A DNA stretch of 41,432 nucleotides, taken from positions 1 to 41,432 of the forward strand of contig CAJQNF010000021.1 in assembly GCA_905479625.1 (NCBI GenBank), read 5' to 3'. This DNA is from an uncultured Flavobacteriaceae bacterium (GTDB taxonomy: Bacteria; Bacteroidota; Bacteroidia; Flavobacteriales; Flavobacteriaceae). The translations under genes and the position numbers were made by a program. Shown one piece after another: positions 1 through 8,661 of this stretch (position 1 is the first letter of the stretch; each line of letters begins with the position of its first letter). The notes below the pieces were generated by a model. It was not told where the DNA came from. It searched no databases and saw only the letters and a list, made by a program, of their open reading frames with translations.

Positions 1-896
1 GGAGATTGATAAAGTGCAATAATAGCGCACGTTTCTCCATTACTTCTGGGAATCATACTGTAGGTTTCTACTCCTAAATTAACGGAGGCTATATCTCCAA
101 TTTTCACTTGTGACCCATCTCGATTTGTCCTTATAACAATAGCCTCGAACTCTTCAGGCGAATTAAATCTTTCAGGTAATCTAACGGTATAGGTAAATTC
201 TGTGCCAGGAGGTGCGGGTTCAGCACCAAATTTTCCACCAGGAACAATTACGTTTTGCTCGTTAATGGCATCCATAATTTCAGGAACTGTTATCCCCATT
301 TGAGCTAAACGATCCGGCTTTACCCATATACGCATTGAATAATTGGCAGCACCCATCACGTCAACTCTGCCTATTCCTTTAACCCTTGCCAGCTGATCTT
401 TAATATTGATTAATGCGTAATTCCCAAGAAAATCCTGATCATAACGACCATCAGAAGTAAGCGTTAAAGCCAACATCATATTGGGTAAAGACTTCTTTGT
501 GGTAACTCCATATTTAGTAACAGAAGAAGGTAATTTCGCTGAGGCAGCTGAAACCCTGTTTTGAGACAAAACGGTATTCATATCAGGATCGGTCCCAACA
601 TCAAATGAAACCTGAACAACCATAGTACCATCATTGGCATTGGTAGATTTCATATAAATCATATTATCAACACCATTCACTTCCTGCTCAATAGGCGTTG
701 CTACGGATTCTTCAACACTAATCGCATTAGCCCCCGTATACGTCCCTCGAACCTCAACCATTGGAGGCGTTAAATTTGGATACTGTTCAACTGCAAGACC
801 TATCAAAGAAACTGACCCAACAATAACAATAACAATCGCAATTACCATAGCCACAATAGGACGATGTACAAAGAAATTTCCTTTATTATCTGCCAT
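1..896 (-). CDS. RND efflux permease, AcrB/HAE1 type (N-terminal part, cut by window edge)
   Basis: This is the inner-membrane, proton-driven pump subunit of a tripartite multidrug efflux system. About 298 N-terminal residues are present and the gene runs off the left edge. The protein starts MADNKGNFFVHRPIVAMVIA, a typical RND N-terminus that leads into transmembrane helix 1. It continues with QYPNLTPPMVEV and with porter-domain signatures (ATPIEQEVNG, VKPDRLAQMGIT, GAEPAPPGTEF) typical of the HAE1 family. The ATG at 896 lies 5 nt after the stop of the membrane fusion gene, so the two are co-transcribed. Substrate cannot be judged from this fragment. Confidence 0.93.
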   Translation of the reverse strand, partial: MADNKGNFFVHRPIVAMVIAIVIVIVGSVSLIGLAVEQYPNLTPPMVEVRGTYTGANAISVEESVATPIEQEVNGVDNMIYMKSTNANDGTMVVQVSFDVGTDPDMNTVLSQNRVSAASAKLPSSVTKYGVTTKKSLPNMMLALTLTSDGRYDQDFLGNYALINIKDQLARVKGIGRVDVMGAANYSMRIWVKPDRLAQMGITVPEIMDAINEQNVIVPGGKFGAEPAPPGTEFTYTVRLPERFNSPEEFEAIVIRTNRDGSQVKIGDIASVNLGVETYSMIPRSNGETCAIIALYQS

Positions 897-901
897 AATT
901 C

Positions 902-2053
902 TTAAGATTGAGGCGTTTGTTGACTCACAAAATCTGTAACCTGAGGAACAATTTCCATTCCGGACCTGGCTCTTTGAATTCCTTCCAAAATTATCCTATC
1001 GCCATTTTGCAATCCTTCTTTGATGATATAGTACTCACCAATCCTGTCGGTTACATCAACGCTTTTACTTTCTAAAACATTCTCATTATTTACAAAGATC
1101 ACTGAAAATTGACCTTGAAGTTCCTTGGCACATTTTTGAGGAATCAAAATAGCATCTTTTGCCACTCTAACTCTAATTTTTACTCTAGCAAATTGGCCGG
1201 GACGAATAAGACGTTCAGGGTTAGGAAATGTTGCCTGAACTAAAATTGACCCTGTTTCTGAATCAATATTTCGATCAATAAAATCGATTTTACCTTTTTG
1301 GTCATATAAACTGCCATCAGCCAAAATTAATTCTGTTTCAACCTTCTCATCTTCAGTTCTTTCAATTTTTTTATTGGTCTCCCCTATATATGATCTTGCC
1401 AACTTTAAATAATCCTGCTCTGTCAAAAAGAATTGAACTCTTATAGATCTTAGCTGTGATACCGTATTCAAAATTACCGGGTTTGGCTCTTTCCCGACAA
1501 ACTCTCCTTCCCTTGCCAGTGTTTTTCCAATAATTCCTTCTATAGGTGCATACATTTTTGCATATCCCAAATTTAATTCGGCTATTTTCAAATTGGCCTT
1601 GGCCGCCTCAAGACTCGAAATCGATGCATCTCTTTTAGAAGTGGACATGTCCAGTTCCTGTTCGCTCACTGCCGACATTGCAGCCAGGGGTTCTATTCTT
1701 TTCAAATCACTTTCGGCCTGAGCTAAAGCAGTTTGGGCCTGGGCAACCATACTTGTTTGTGCGGCAACTTCCTGCATTAATGGATCAGGATCAATAGAAT
1801 AAAGGAGCTGTCCTTGGTTTACTCTCTCTCCTTCTTCAAAATGAATCCCTTCCAAAAAACCGACTACACGAGCTCTTATTGGAATATCTTTTTCTCCATA
1901 AATTTGTCCTACAAATTCTTGGTAAATTGGCACGGACTTGGTCTTTATCTCATAGACTTCAAAAGGTTGAGGAGGCATGACAGCAGGCGTTTTATCCTTA
2001 CAGGATAAAAGTGTCATTACAAATAATCCAATTAGTAAGTATATTTTTCTCAT
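902..2053 (-). CDS. RND efflux periplasmic adaptor (membrane fusion protein), lipoprotein
   Basis: AcrA/MexA-type adaptor of 383 residues that links the RND pump to an outer-membrane channel. It has a lipoprotein signal (hydrophobic stretch, then LLSC with the lipidated Cys at residue 18). A split biotinyl-lipoyl domain follows (RARVVGFLEGIHFEEGERV early, MYAPIEGIIGKTLAREGEFV after the hairpin). Between them lies an alanine- and glutamate-rich coiled-coil hairpin (about residues 95-165), and beta-barrel and membrane-proximal parts follow (RPGQFARVKIRV, GLQNGDRIILEG). It is immediately upstream of the permease. No TolC-like gene is visible in the window. Confidence 0.93.
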   Translation of the reverse strand: MRKIYLLIGLFVMTLLSCKDKTPAVMPPQPFEVYEIKTKSVPIYQEFVGQIYGEKDIPIRARVVGFLEGIHFEEGERVNQGQLLYSIDPDPLMQEVAAQTSMVAQAQTALAQAESDLKRIEPLAAMSAVSEQELDMSTSKRDASISSLEAAKANLKIAELNLGYAKMYAPIEGIIGKTLAREGEFVGKEPNPVILNTVSQLRSIRVQFFLTEQDYLKLARSYIGETNKKIERTEDEKVETELILADGSLYDQKGKIDFIDRNIDSETGSILVQATFPNPERLIRPGQFARVKIRVRVAKDAILIPQKCAKELQGQFSVIFVNNENVLESKSVDVTDRIGEYYIIKEGLQNGDRIILEGIQRARSGMEIVPQVTDFVSQQTPQS

Positions 2054-2141
2054 AGGGTTAGATTAGGTTCTTTACGAAGGTTAAAAATAAAAAATCTTTT
2101 TACAACAATCGCTATTATCCCTCTAAAACTATGGAATATCT

Positions 2142-3587
2142 CTAGTAATATGCAAATCTCCTCACCTTTGAAATATACTTTGCCAATCCTAAAACCTGAT
2201 GACTGTAACCATATTCATTGTCATACCATACATAGATCAAGGCATTGTCACCTTCTTTGGAGACAATGGTAGCATGACTATCGAAAATTGCAGGTTCAAG
2301 CGTCCCTACGATATCTGAAGATACAAGCTCATTACTCATAGAGTATCTTATCTGTTCGACAAGATCACCTTCCAATGCGTATTTTTTCATAATGGCATTT
2401 AGATCCTCGCGGGATGTTTTACTTTGAAGATTCAAATTCAATATTGCTAGCGAACCGTTCGGAACCGGCACTCGAATAGCATTCGAAGTCAACTTACCTA
2501 TTAACTCAGGTACTGCTTTTGCTACGGCTTTACCCGCTCCTGTTTCGGTGATCACCATATTCAAGGCGGCTGCTCGTCCTCTTCTATATTTATCATGCAT
2601 ATTGTCTACCAGATTCTGGTCATTGGTATAGGCATGTATGGTCTCAATATGTCCGTGTTTCACTCCTAAGGTGTCGTTAATTACCTTTAAGACAGGCGTA
2701 ATTGCATTTGTAGTGCAAGAAGCAGCAGAGTAAATTCTGTGCTCATCCGGATCAAATTTATGCTGATTAACACCATAAACGATATTTGGAACATCGCCAG
2801 CTCCTGGTGCAGTAAGTAGTACTTTATCAGCTCCTTTTGCTTCCAAATGTCTTGATAACTCCTCTTCTGTTCTAAATGCCCCAGTATTGTCTATGATCAA
2901 GGCATCCTTGATCCCATATTTAGTATAATCCGGATCTTCAGGAGCATTTGCGGAAATCACAAAAACGGTAGTCCCATTAATGATTAGCGCCTGTTGTTCT
3001 ATATCAACTTTCACCGAACCTTTGAAATAACCATGTACGGAGTCCTTTCGCAACATTGAAGCCCTTTTTTCCAAAACCTCTCGGGTTACCTGACCTCTTG
3101 TCACAATAGCTCTAAGCCTCATCTGAACCCCTTTACCGGTTCTGGACATGAGCTCTCTTGCCAATAACCTGCCGATCCTTCCAAAACCATATAATACAAC
3201 GTCCTTTGGTTTTATTCCATTTCCGTATTTGGCATCTTTTAGTTTCTTCGATACAAAATCAGTAACATCTTTCTCAGCGGTTAAATGAAAAACATAGGCC
3301 AGTTTACCAATATCGATTTTTGATGGGTGTAAATCAATTTTCTGAATCTTTTTTGCAATCTGCAGCATGTGCTTCATTGAAATCGGTTTTTGAACAAATT
3401 CCTTTGAATAATCCAGTAAATTCAATATTTCACTTACATTCCTGTCAATAAGCTGATTTCTGAACAGAAATAACTCTATGTTGTTTTCATACCATAAATC
3501 ACTGATTATTTTAATCAGTTCTACAGTCATCCTTCTAAGTTCTACCTCTTTGGATAATTGCTCTTCATAACTATTCATTAATTTCAT
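2142..3587 (-). CDS. gap: glyceraldehyde-3-phosphate dehydrogenase, long form with N-terminal extension
   Basis: Phosphorylating GAPDH for glycolysis/gluconeogenesis: oxidises glyceraldehyde 3-phosphate to 1,3-bisphosphoglycerate with NAD(P). The Rossmann motif GFGRIGR is at residues 134-140, the catalytic Cys is 291 in SAASCTTN, and the catalytic His is 318 in HIETIHAY. At 481 residues it is about 145 longer than classical GAPDH (around 335). The extra part is an N-terminal, helix-rich extension of unknown function, and long GAPDHs of this kind occur in Bacteroidota. A -7 box (TATTTTTG on the minus strand, 3616-3623) lies 28 nt before the ATG. A second Met at residue 4 is an alternative start. 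Confidence 0.93.
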   Translation of the reverse strand: MKLMNSYEEQLSKEVELRRMTVELIKIISDLWYENNIELFLFRNQLIDRNVSEILNLLDYSKEFVQKPISMKHMLQIAKKIQKIDLHPSKIDIGKLAYVFHLTAEKDVTDFVSKKLKDAKYGNGIKPKDVVLYGFGRIGRLLARELMSRTGKGVQMRLRAIVTRGQVTREVLEKRASMLRKDSVHGYFKGSVKVDIEQQALIINGTTVFVISANAPEDPDYTKYGIKDALIIDNTGAFRTEEELSRHLEAKGADKVLLTAPGAGDVPNIVYGVNQHKFDPDEHRIYSAASCTTNAITPVLKVINDTLGVKHGHIETIHAYTNDQNLVDNMHDKYRRGRAAALNMVITETGAGKAVAKAVPELIGKLTSNAIRVPVPNGSLAILNLNLQSKTSREDLNAIMKKYALEGDLVEQIRYSMSNELVSSDIVGTLEPAIFDSHATIVSKEGDNALIYVWYDNEYGYSHQVLGLAKYISKVRRFAYY

Positions 3588-3615
3588 ATCTAAAGGCTCC
3601 TTTTTATTAAGAACG

Positions 3616-3623
3616 CAAAAATA
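3616..3623 (-). promoter_or_regulatory. -7 promoter element of the GAPDH gene
   Basis: Read on the minus strand this is TATTTTTG, matching the Bacteroidota -7 consensus TAnnTTTG. It lies 28 nt upstream of the GAPDH ATG and just downstream of the terminator hairpin of the preceding htrA gene. I saw no clear -33 box. Confidence 0.45.
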
Positions 3624-3649
3624 TGGGTTTATTATATGTGATTCATAAA

Positions 3650-3677
3650 AAAAACTACTCTTTGGGAGTAGTTTTTT
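3650..3677 (-). terminator. Rho-independent terminator after htrA
   Basis: Stem AACTACTC (3653-3660) pairs with GAGTAGTT (3666-3673) around a 5-nt loop. A-runs on the left and T-runs on the right flank it, so on the minus strand the hairpin is followed by a U-tract. It sits between the htrA stop (3727) and the GAPDH start (3587) and separates the two transcripts. The flanking runs would also let it work on the plus strand. Confidence 0.75.
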
Positions 3678-3726
3678 AACATATTGTTAATTTCTTTTAA
3701 AGTCACTCATTTAAAATCAAAAAATC

Positions 3727-5172
3727 TTAATCTGATCTCACCCTTATATAACCCTGCTTTCCGCTTTTTGTAAGGATCTGTAACTCAAAATATTCTTTAT
3801 TCTGGTATTTTTTTAACAATTGATCAACTTGCTCTGAACTATATACTTTTTGATCTTCGACAGCCAAAATAATATCTCCGTTTCCAACACCATAGGTCCT
3901 CTCGATCGCTGCATTTTTAAGGTCTACAATTTTCACTCCATGGTCAATATCAAACTTATTCGAATCACTCTTCTTTATGGGTTCCAATTCTCCGATAAAG
4001 TATTCTGAAAAATCTCTATTTTCAAATTTGTATTTACCAAACTGGTTTTTCAATTTTAAAGGCAAAGCCTTCTCAACCTCGTTTCTTAGAATTGTTACCT
4101 CCACTTCATCTCCAGGTCTCTTGGACCCCAAAAAGCCTTGGAGGTCAGAAAAATTGGCAATTTTCACATTATCCATTTTTATGATAATATCATTGACCAT
4201 TAAGCCTGCTTCTTTGGCAGCTCCCTGGTCTAACACTCTTGTGATCAACACCCCTTCTGTACTCCCAATACCAAACTCATTTGCCTTTTTACTATTGAGC
4301 TCTTCATAATTTATCCCAAGATAAGCACGCTGAACATTACCAAATTCCAAAATGTCTTCAATAACCTTCTTGGCTATATTTGACGGAACTGCAAAAGAAT
4401 ATCCTATATATGAACCGGTTTGAGAAGAAATCGCAGTATTGATACCAATTAAATTCCCTCTGGTATTCACCAGGGCCCCGCCACTATTACCTGGATTTAC
4501 AGCCGCATCAGTTTGAATAAATGATTCTATTACCTTATTATTATTCATAATATTGATATCTCTGGCTTTGGCACTTACAATTCCTGCTGTAACCGTTGAA
4601 GTTAGGTTGAATGGATTACCAACAGCCAAAACCCATTCTCCAACGTCCAAATGATCAGAATCTCCAAAAGGTAAATAAGGCAAATCTGATTTATTAATTT
4701 TTAGCAAAGCAATGTCTGTACTTTCATCAGCGCCTACGACCTCTGCCACATAAGACTCCTTGTTATTGAGGGTTACTTCCAGTTTTTTAGCACCTTTAAT
4801 TACATGGTTATTAGTTATGATATAGCCATCGGAAGAGATGATCACACCTGAACCTGAACCTACCACCTGTCTCTCGGCTCCTCCAGACTGACCATAAAAG
4901 AATTCCATCAAGGAATTGGACCTGGAGTTTGTTGTACTAAGACTCTTCACATGAACCACAGCGTGGATAGATTTTTCTGCAATAATCGTGAAGTCCGTTT
5001 TTTCAGCCGCTTCAATAGCAGAAGATTCATAACTTGAAGGAATGATACTGGGTATTTGAGTTTTTCCAATATCTCCTGTGACTTCCTGATGTTCAAAAAA
5101 TAAAATATATCCTCCTAAAGTAAGGACACCTCCCAAGGCGGATACAACGAGCATCTTAAAAAAGTTTTTCAT
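3727..5172 (-). CDS. htrA: HtrA/DegP-family periplasmic serine protease
   Basis: Trypsin-like protease/chaperone of envelope protein quality control. With the ATG at 5172 (MKNFFKMLVV) it has 481 residues, starting with an N-terminal signal anchor. The catalytic triad is His123 (NNHVIKGA), Asp153 (STDIALLK) and Ser230 (NPGNSGGAL). Two PDZ regions follow: PDZ1 contains YLGINYEE and GVLITRVLDQGAA, and a more divergent PDZ2 contains GDIILAVEDQKVY. An in-frame ATG at 5190 adds six residues (MLKSAI). It is less likely as the start because it comes only 6 nt after a -7 box at 5197-5204, although leaderless initiation there cannot be excluded. The protein is divergent from dapF. Confidence 0.93.
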   Translation of the reverse strand: MKNFFKMLVVSALGGVLTLGGYILFFEHQEVTGDIGKTQIPSIIPSSYESSAIEAAEKTDFTIIAEKSIHAVVHVKSLSTTNSRSNSLMEFFYGQSGGAERQVVGSGSGVIISSDGYIITNNHVIKGAKKLEVTLNNKESYVAEVVGADESTDIALLKINKSDLPYLPFGDSDHLDVGEWVLAVGNPFNLTSTVTAGIVSAKARDINIMNNNKVIESFIQTDAAVNPGNSGGALVNTRGNLIGINTAISSQTGSYIGYSFAVPSNIAKKVIEDILEFGNVQRAYLGINYEELNSKKANEFGIGSTEGVLITRVLDQGAAKEAGLMVNDIIIKMDNVKIANFSDLQGFLGSKRPGDEVEVTILRNEVEKALPLKLKNQFGKYKFENRDFSEYFIGELEPIKKSDSNKFDIDHGVKIVDLKNAAIERTYGVGNGDIILAVEDQKVYSSEQVDQLLKKYQNKEYFELQILTKSGKQGYIRVRSD

Positions 5173-5273
5173 AATAGCACTTTTTAGCATTTATCCCAAA
5201 AATAATAAGAAAAAAACCAAGTCAGAACTACTTTAACCTAACTTTAACAGGAAATATTTCCTGCAATAATTCC

Positions 5274-5281
5274 TACATTTG
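5274..5281 (+). promoter_or_regulatory. -7 promoter element of the dapF operon, 4 nt from the ATG
   Basis: TACATTTG matches TAnnTTTG. Only four bases (CAAT) separate it from the dapF ATG at 5286, so transcription should begin at or next to the A of the start codon and give a leaderless mRNA. The same TTTG-N4-ATG geometry occurs at trmD and queE in this window. Confidence 0.6.
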
Positions 5282-5285
5282 CAAT

Positions 5286-6071
5286 ATGAAATTAGATTTT
5301 GTTAAATATCAGGGAGCTGGAAATGACTTCGTGATCATAGATAATCGGACAAATGTTTTTCCAAAAGACGATTATGATTTGATCAGAGGCTATTGCGATC
5401 GGAAATTCGGAATCGGAGCAGATGGGCTCATGCTCATTGAAAAGGCAACTGATGCAGATTTCAATATGGTGTATTATAACGCCGACGGACGTCCCGGATC
5501 AATGTGCGGCAACGGAGGAAGATGTATTGTAGCCTATGCCAAAACCTTGGGACTTTTTGATACATCCACTTCTTTTAACGCTTTGGGCGAAAAATATGAA
5601 GCAAGCATAAACGAGGAACAAGTGAGCCTTAACATGCTGGCCGTAGAGCACATCGAAATCTACCCTGGTCACGTTTTTCTGGACACAGGATCACCTCATC
5701 ATGTCACTTTTACTGAAAATTTACCAACCTTTGATGTGGTAGGGCAAGGAAGAAAGATTCGATATGGCGCACCTTATTTTGAGACAGGCACCAATGTGAA
5801 CTTTGTTGAAAAAGTCAATGAGAACACCTTTAACGTAAGAACCTATGAGCGCGGTGTTGAAGACGAGACACTGAGTTGTGGCACAGGTGTCACAGCTGTT
5901 GCCCTGGCCAGTTTTCATTTGAATAAAACGAGTGAAAAAGAGGTCAATATTGAGACACAGGGAGGAAAATTAAAAATTGAGTTTGAAAAAGAAAATAATA
6001 CCTACAAGAATATTATTCTTACCGGACCGGCAACTTTTGTTTTTAAAGGAACTATAGAACTGTCAATATGA
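5286..6071 (+). CDS. dapF: diaminopimelate epimerase
   Basis: Converts LL- to meso-2,6-diaminopimelate, which is used for lysine and for peptidoglycan cross-links; cytoplasmic. The 261 residues show the two catalytic cysteines: Cys74 in GSMCGNGGRC and Cys198 in ETLSCGTGVTA. They also show the N-terminal signature GAGNDFVIIDN and the substrate loop DTGSPHHV. It is the first gene of an operon: its TGA overlaps the ATG of the next gene in an ATGA. Confidence 0.96.
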   Translation: MKLDFVKYQGAGNDFVIIDNRTNVFPKDDYDLIRGYCDRKFGIGADGLMLIEKATDADFNMVYYNADGRPGSMCGNGGRCIVAYAKTLGLFDTSTSFNALGEKYEASINEEQVSLNMLAVEHIEIYPGHVFLDTGSPHHVTFTENLPTFDVVGQGRKIRYGAPYFETGTNVNFVEKVNENTFNVRTYERGVEDETLSCGTGVTAVALASFHLNKTSEKEVNIETQGGKLKIEFEKENNTYKNIILTGPATFVFKGTIELSI

Positions 6072-6601
6072 CGCTGCTTGAAAATGATATTATAAAGCTG
6101 AGAGCTTTAGAAACAGGAGATCTGGATCTGCTGTTCTCTGTAGAAAATGATCCCCAGTTCTGGGAGGTCAGTAATACACTTGCTCCTTATTCGAGGGAAC
6201 TTCTTGGCCAATACCTTAAAAATGCACATCAGGATATTTTCGAAGCGAAACAGCTACGTCTTGTGATCACTGAAAAAAAAGACATGACAGTCTTGGGCTT
6301 GCTTGATCTTTTTGATTTTAACCCACAAGATAAAAGAGCAGGAATTGGCATTTTAATTTTAAAAAAACACCAGCAAAAAGGCTATGCCCTAAAAGCACTA
6401 GAGGTTTTTATCCGTTATGCGTTCGAACACCTTGATATCCATCAGCTGTATGCGAACATCCCTGTGTCAAATGAAAAGAGTTTACATTTGTTCCATAAAT
6501 TAAACTTTATCGAGGTTGGCATCCAAAAAGACTGGATTAAAGTAAAAGGAAAATTTCAGGATGTTGCCTTATTACAGATAATAAACCCAAATCATTTATG
6601 A
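6068..6601 (+). CDS. GNAT-family N-acetyltransferase (RimJ/RimL type)
   Basis: Small acetyl-CoA-dependent acyltransferase of 177 residues. The start LRALETGDLDLLFSVENDP and the acetyl-CoA-binding region GIGILILKKHQQKGYALKAL, followed by LHLFHKLNFIEVG, are characteristic of the RimJ/RimL/SpeG-like branch. The substrate is unknown. It is translationally coupled to both neighbours (ATGA overlap with dapF upstream and with mltG downstream), so it belongs to the cell-wall operon, but a wall-related substrate is only inferred. Confidence 0.85.
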   Translation: MTLLENDIIKLRALETGDLDLLFSVENDPQFWEVSNTLAPYSRELLGQYLKNAHQDIFEAKQLRLVITEKKDMTVLGLLDLFDFNPQDKRAGIGILILKKHQQKGYALKALEVFIRYAFEHLDIHQLYANIPVSNEKSLHLFHKLNFIEVGIQKDWIKVKGKFQDVALLQIINPNHL

Positions 6602-7626
6602 AAAAGAAACTAGCACTTGCTCTGGCAATCATCTTTCTTATTGCGGCTATTGTGGGATATTCCTTTTATCAAAAGATCTATCGACCCAACGTCCCTGCAT
6701 CAGCTTCAATTTTTATTCCAACTGATACAGATTTTGAGGGATTAATAAAGATCATAGAACCCTATGTAAAAGATATGAGCAGTTTTATATGGGTTGCTGA
6801 AAAGAAAAACTATCCGAATAAGATCAGAGCAGGTAAATTCAGGATCATAGAAGGAATGAATAACGAAACCCTTGTTGACCATTTGAGGGGTGGAAAACAG
6901 GAAACAGTAACACTCACCTTTAACAATCAAGATAGTTTTGAAAAACTGGCCGGAAGAGTGGCAAGTCAAATTGAAGCTGACTCTATTGCTTTGGTAAATA
7001 TTTTTCTTGATGTTGATTTTATGACAAAAAACGGTTTTGACGGTCAGACAGCTATTGCTATGTATATTCCTAATTCTTATGATTTTTACTGGAATACAGA
7101 TGCGGAAAAATTTCGTGACAAAATGTTAGCTGAGTATAAAAAATTCTGGACTAAGGAGAGAATCGATAAAGCCAAAAAACAACACTTAACGCCCTTACAG
7201 GCCGCTACCCTTGCGTCTATTGTACAAAAAGAGACGGCAGTTATCGCAGAGCGAAAAACGGTTGCCGGGCTCTACCTGAATCGTTTACACGATTTCTGGC
7301 CACTACAGGCGGACCCTACCATCATATTTGCCTTGAAACAAAAGTATGGTCAAGACAAGGAATATAAGAGAGTACTGAACAAAGACCTAAGTATTGATTC
7401 TCCTTATAACACTTACGCGAATTTTGGCCTGCCACCAGGGCCTATTGGCATGCCTGACATCTCTTCGATTGAAGCGGTTTTACAACCAGAAAAACATGAC
7501 TATTATTATATGTGTGCCAGTATAGAAAAAATTGGCTTTCACAAATTCGCTAAATCCCTGAGTCAGCATAATATCAACGCAGCTGCCTATCAGAAATGGG
7601 TCAGTCAACAAGGTATAAAAAGGTGA
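6598..7626 (+). CDS. mltG: endolytic murein transglycosylase MltG
   Basis: Membrane-anchored lytic transglycosylase that cuts nascent glycan strands and so sets their length. The 342 residues comprise one N-terminal transmembrane helix (about 5-25), a LysM-like region (RAGKFRIIEGMNNETLVDHL) and the YceG catalytic domain. The catalytic Glu is residue 212 in ASIVQKETA, and the motifs LYLNRL, LQADPTI, SPYNTY and GLPPGPI of the family are present. Its ATG overlaps the upstream stop (ATGA) and its TGA overlaps a GTG that probably starts the next gene. Confidence 0.95.
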   Translation: MKKKLALALAIIFLIAAIVGYSFYQKIYRPNVPASASIFIPTDTDFEGLIKIIEPYVKDMSSFIWVAEKKNYPNKIRAGKFRIIEGMNNETLVDHLRGGKQETVTLTFNNQDSFEKLAGRVASQIEADSIALVNIFLDVDFMTKNGFDGQTAIAMYIPNSYDFYWNTDAEKFRDKMLAEYKKFWTKERIDKAKKQHLTPLQAATLASIVQKETAVIAERKTVAGLYLNRLHDFWPLQADPTIIFALKQKYGQDKEYKRVLNKDLSIDSPYNTYANFGLPPGPIGMPDISSIEAVLQPEKHDYYYMCASIEKIGFHKFAKSLSQHNINAAAYQKWVSQQGIKR

Positions 7627-8552
7627 TTGGTTTAAAAAAAATATATCCCTGCTTATTGCTAGTGATTTTTCTCTTTTTTTCTGGAAAGGACTACCTGTTT
7701 GCGCAAAGTAAAACACCCTTTTTTCAACGATCCGACACGCTGAATAAAAAAAGGAGAAACGCAGTCTATATTACCGAAGCTGCATTAGCCACAGCAACAC
7801 TCATAGGGCTTAACGAGGCCTGGTATGCCCAATATGAACGATCCGGATTTCACTCATTGAACGACAATGCACAATGGATGCAAATGGACAAATTTGGTCA
7901 TACGTTTAGCGCATACTATATTGGTAAAATGGGAATGGATGCCCTTGCCTGGGCGGGCGAAACTAAAAAAAATCAATTGATCTATGGGGCTACTTTGGGT
8001 TTTGTTTTTTTGACAACCATTGAAGTTCTGGATGGTTTTTCTGAGGAATGGGGCTTCTCAACAGGAGATATCATGGCCAATGCTTTGGGAACTGGTTTAT
8101 TGATAGGACAGGAATTACTTTGGGATGAACAACGCCTTCAAATGAAATTTTCATTTATGACCAGTGAATATGCGGCTAATAATCCTGATAAATTGGGTAG
8201 CACTCCTTTGCAACAGGTTCTAAAAGATTATAACGGCCAAACCTATTGGCTATCCGCAAATCTTTGGTCATTTCACAAAGAAAGTAAGATTCCTAAATGG
8301 CTGAACCTAGCTATAGGTTATGGCGCAAACGGCTTACCTGAAGGTAGTTACGACAATTCAACGATCCCCAGACAACCCATAGAATCCTACAGACAATTCT
8401 TTGCAAGTATTGATGTGGATCTTACAAAAATAAAAACAAACTCTGATTTTTTAAAGACAGTTTTCAACATCTTCAACTTTGTCAAAATACCAGCTCCAAG
8501 CATAGAATACAGGAGCAACGGGGAATTTAAATTTCATTTTCTATATTTCTAA
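7623..8552 (+). CDS. DUF2279 family protein with signal peptide
   Basis: Exported protein of unknown function, about 309 residues from a GTG start at 7623. I prefer this GTG because it overlaps the mltG stop as GTGA, the same arrangement as the two upstream junctions, and because it puts the signal peptide (IYPCLLLVIFLFFSG to LFAQ) at the N-terminus. An ATG at 7596 in frame would add nine residues. The DUF2279 core is recognisable: MDKFGHTFSAYYIGKMGMDAL, then LTTIEVLDGFSEEWGFSTGD and MANALGT. The operon position suggests an envelope role. No catalytic residues can be assigned. Confidence 0.8.
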   Translation: MIGLKKIYPCLLLVIFLFFSGKDYLFAQSKTPFFQRSDTLNKKRRNAVYITEAALATATLIGLNEAWYAQYERSGFHSLNDNAQWMQMDKFGHTFSAYYIGKMGMDALAWAGETKKNQLIYGATLGFVFLTTIEVLDGFSEEWGFSTGDIMANALGTGLLIGQELLWDEQRLQMKFSFMTSEYAANNPDKLGSTPLQQVLKDYNGQTYWLSANLWSFHKESKIPKWLNLAIGYGANGLPEGSYDNSTIPRQPIESYRQFFASIDVDLTKIKTNSDFLKTVFNIFNFVKIPAPSIEYRSNGEFKFHFLYF

Positions 8553-8607
8553 GACCCTCAACTACAACGGTTTCTTAGCTTTTTTTAAGCATTTATTAAA
8601 AATGCCT

Positions 8608-8615
8608 TATCTTTG
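8608..8615 (+). promoter_or_regulatory. -7 promoter element before the muramidase gene
   Basis: TATCTTTG fits TAnnTTTG and lies 46 nt before the ATG at 8662, giving a leader of about 40 nt. The muramidase may therefore be transcribed separately from the dapF operon. Confidence 0.45.
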
Positions 8616-8661
8616 CCAAGCAATGTTTTTTTTAGGTACCCCCTAACTAAAAAATACAATT

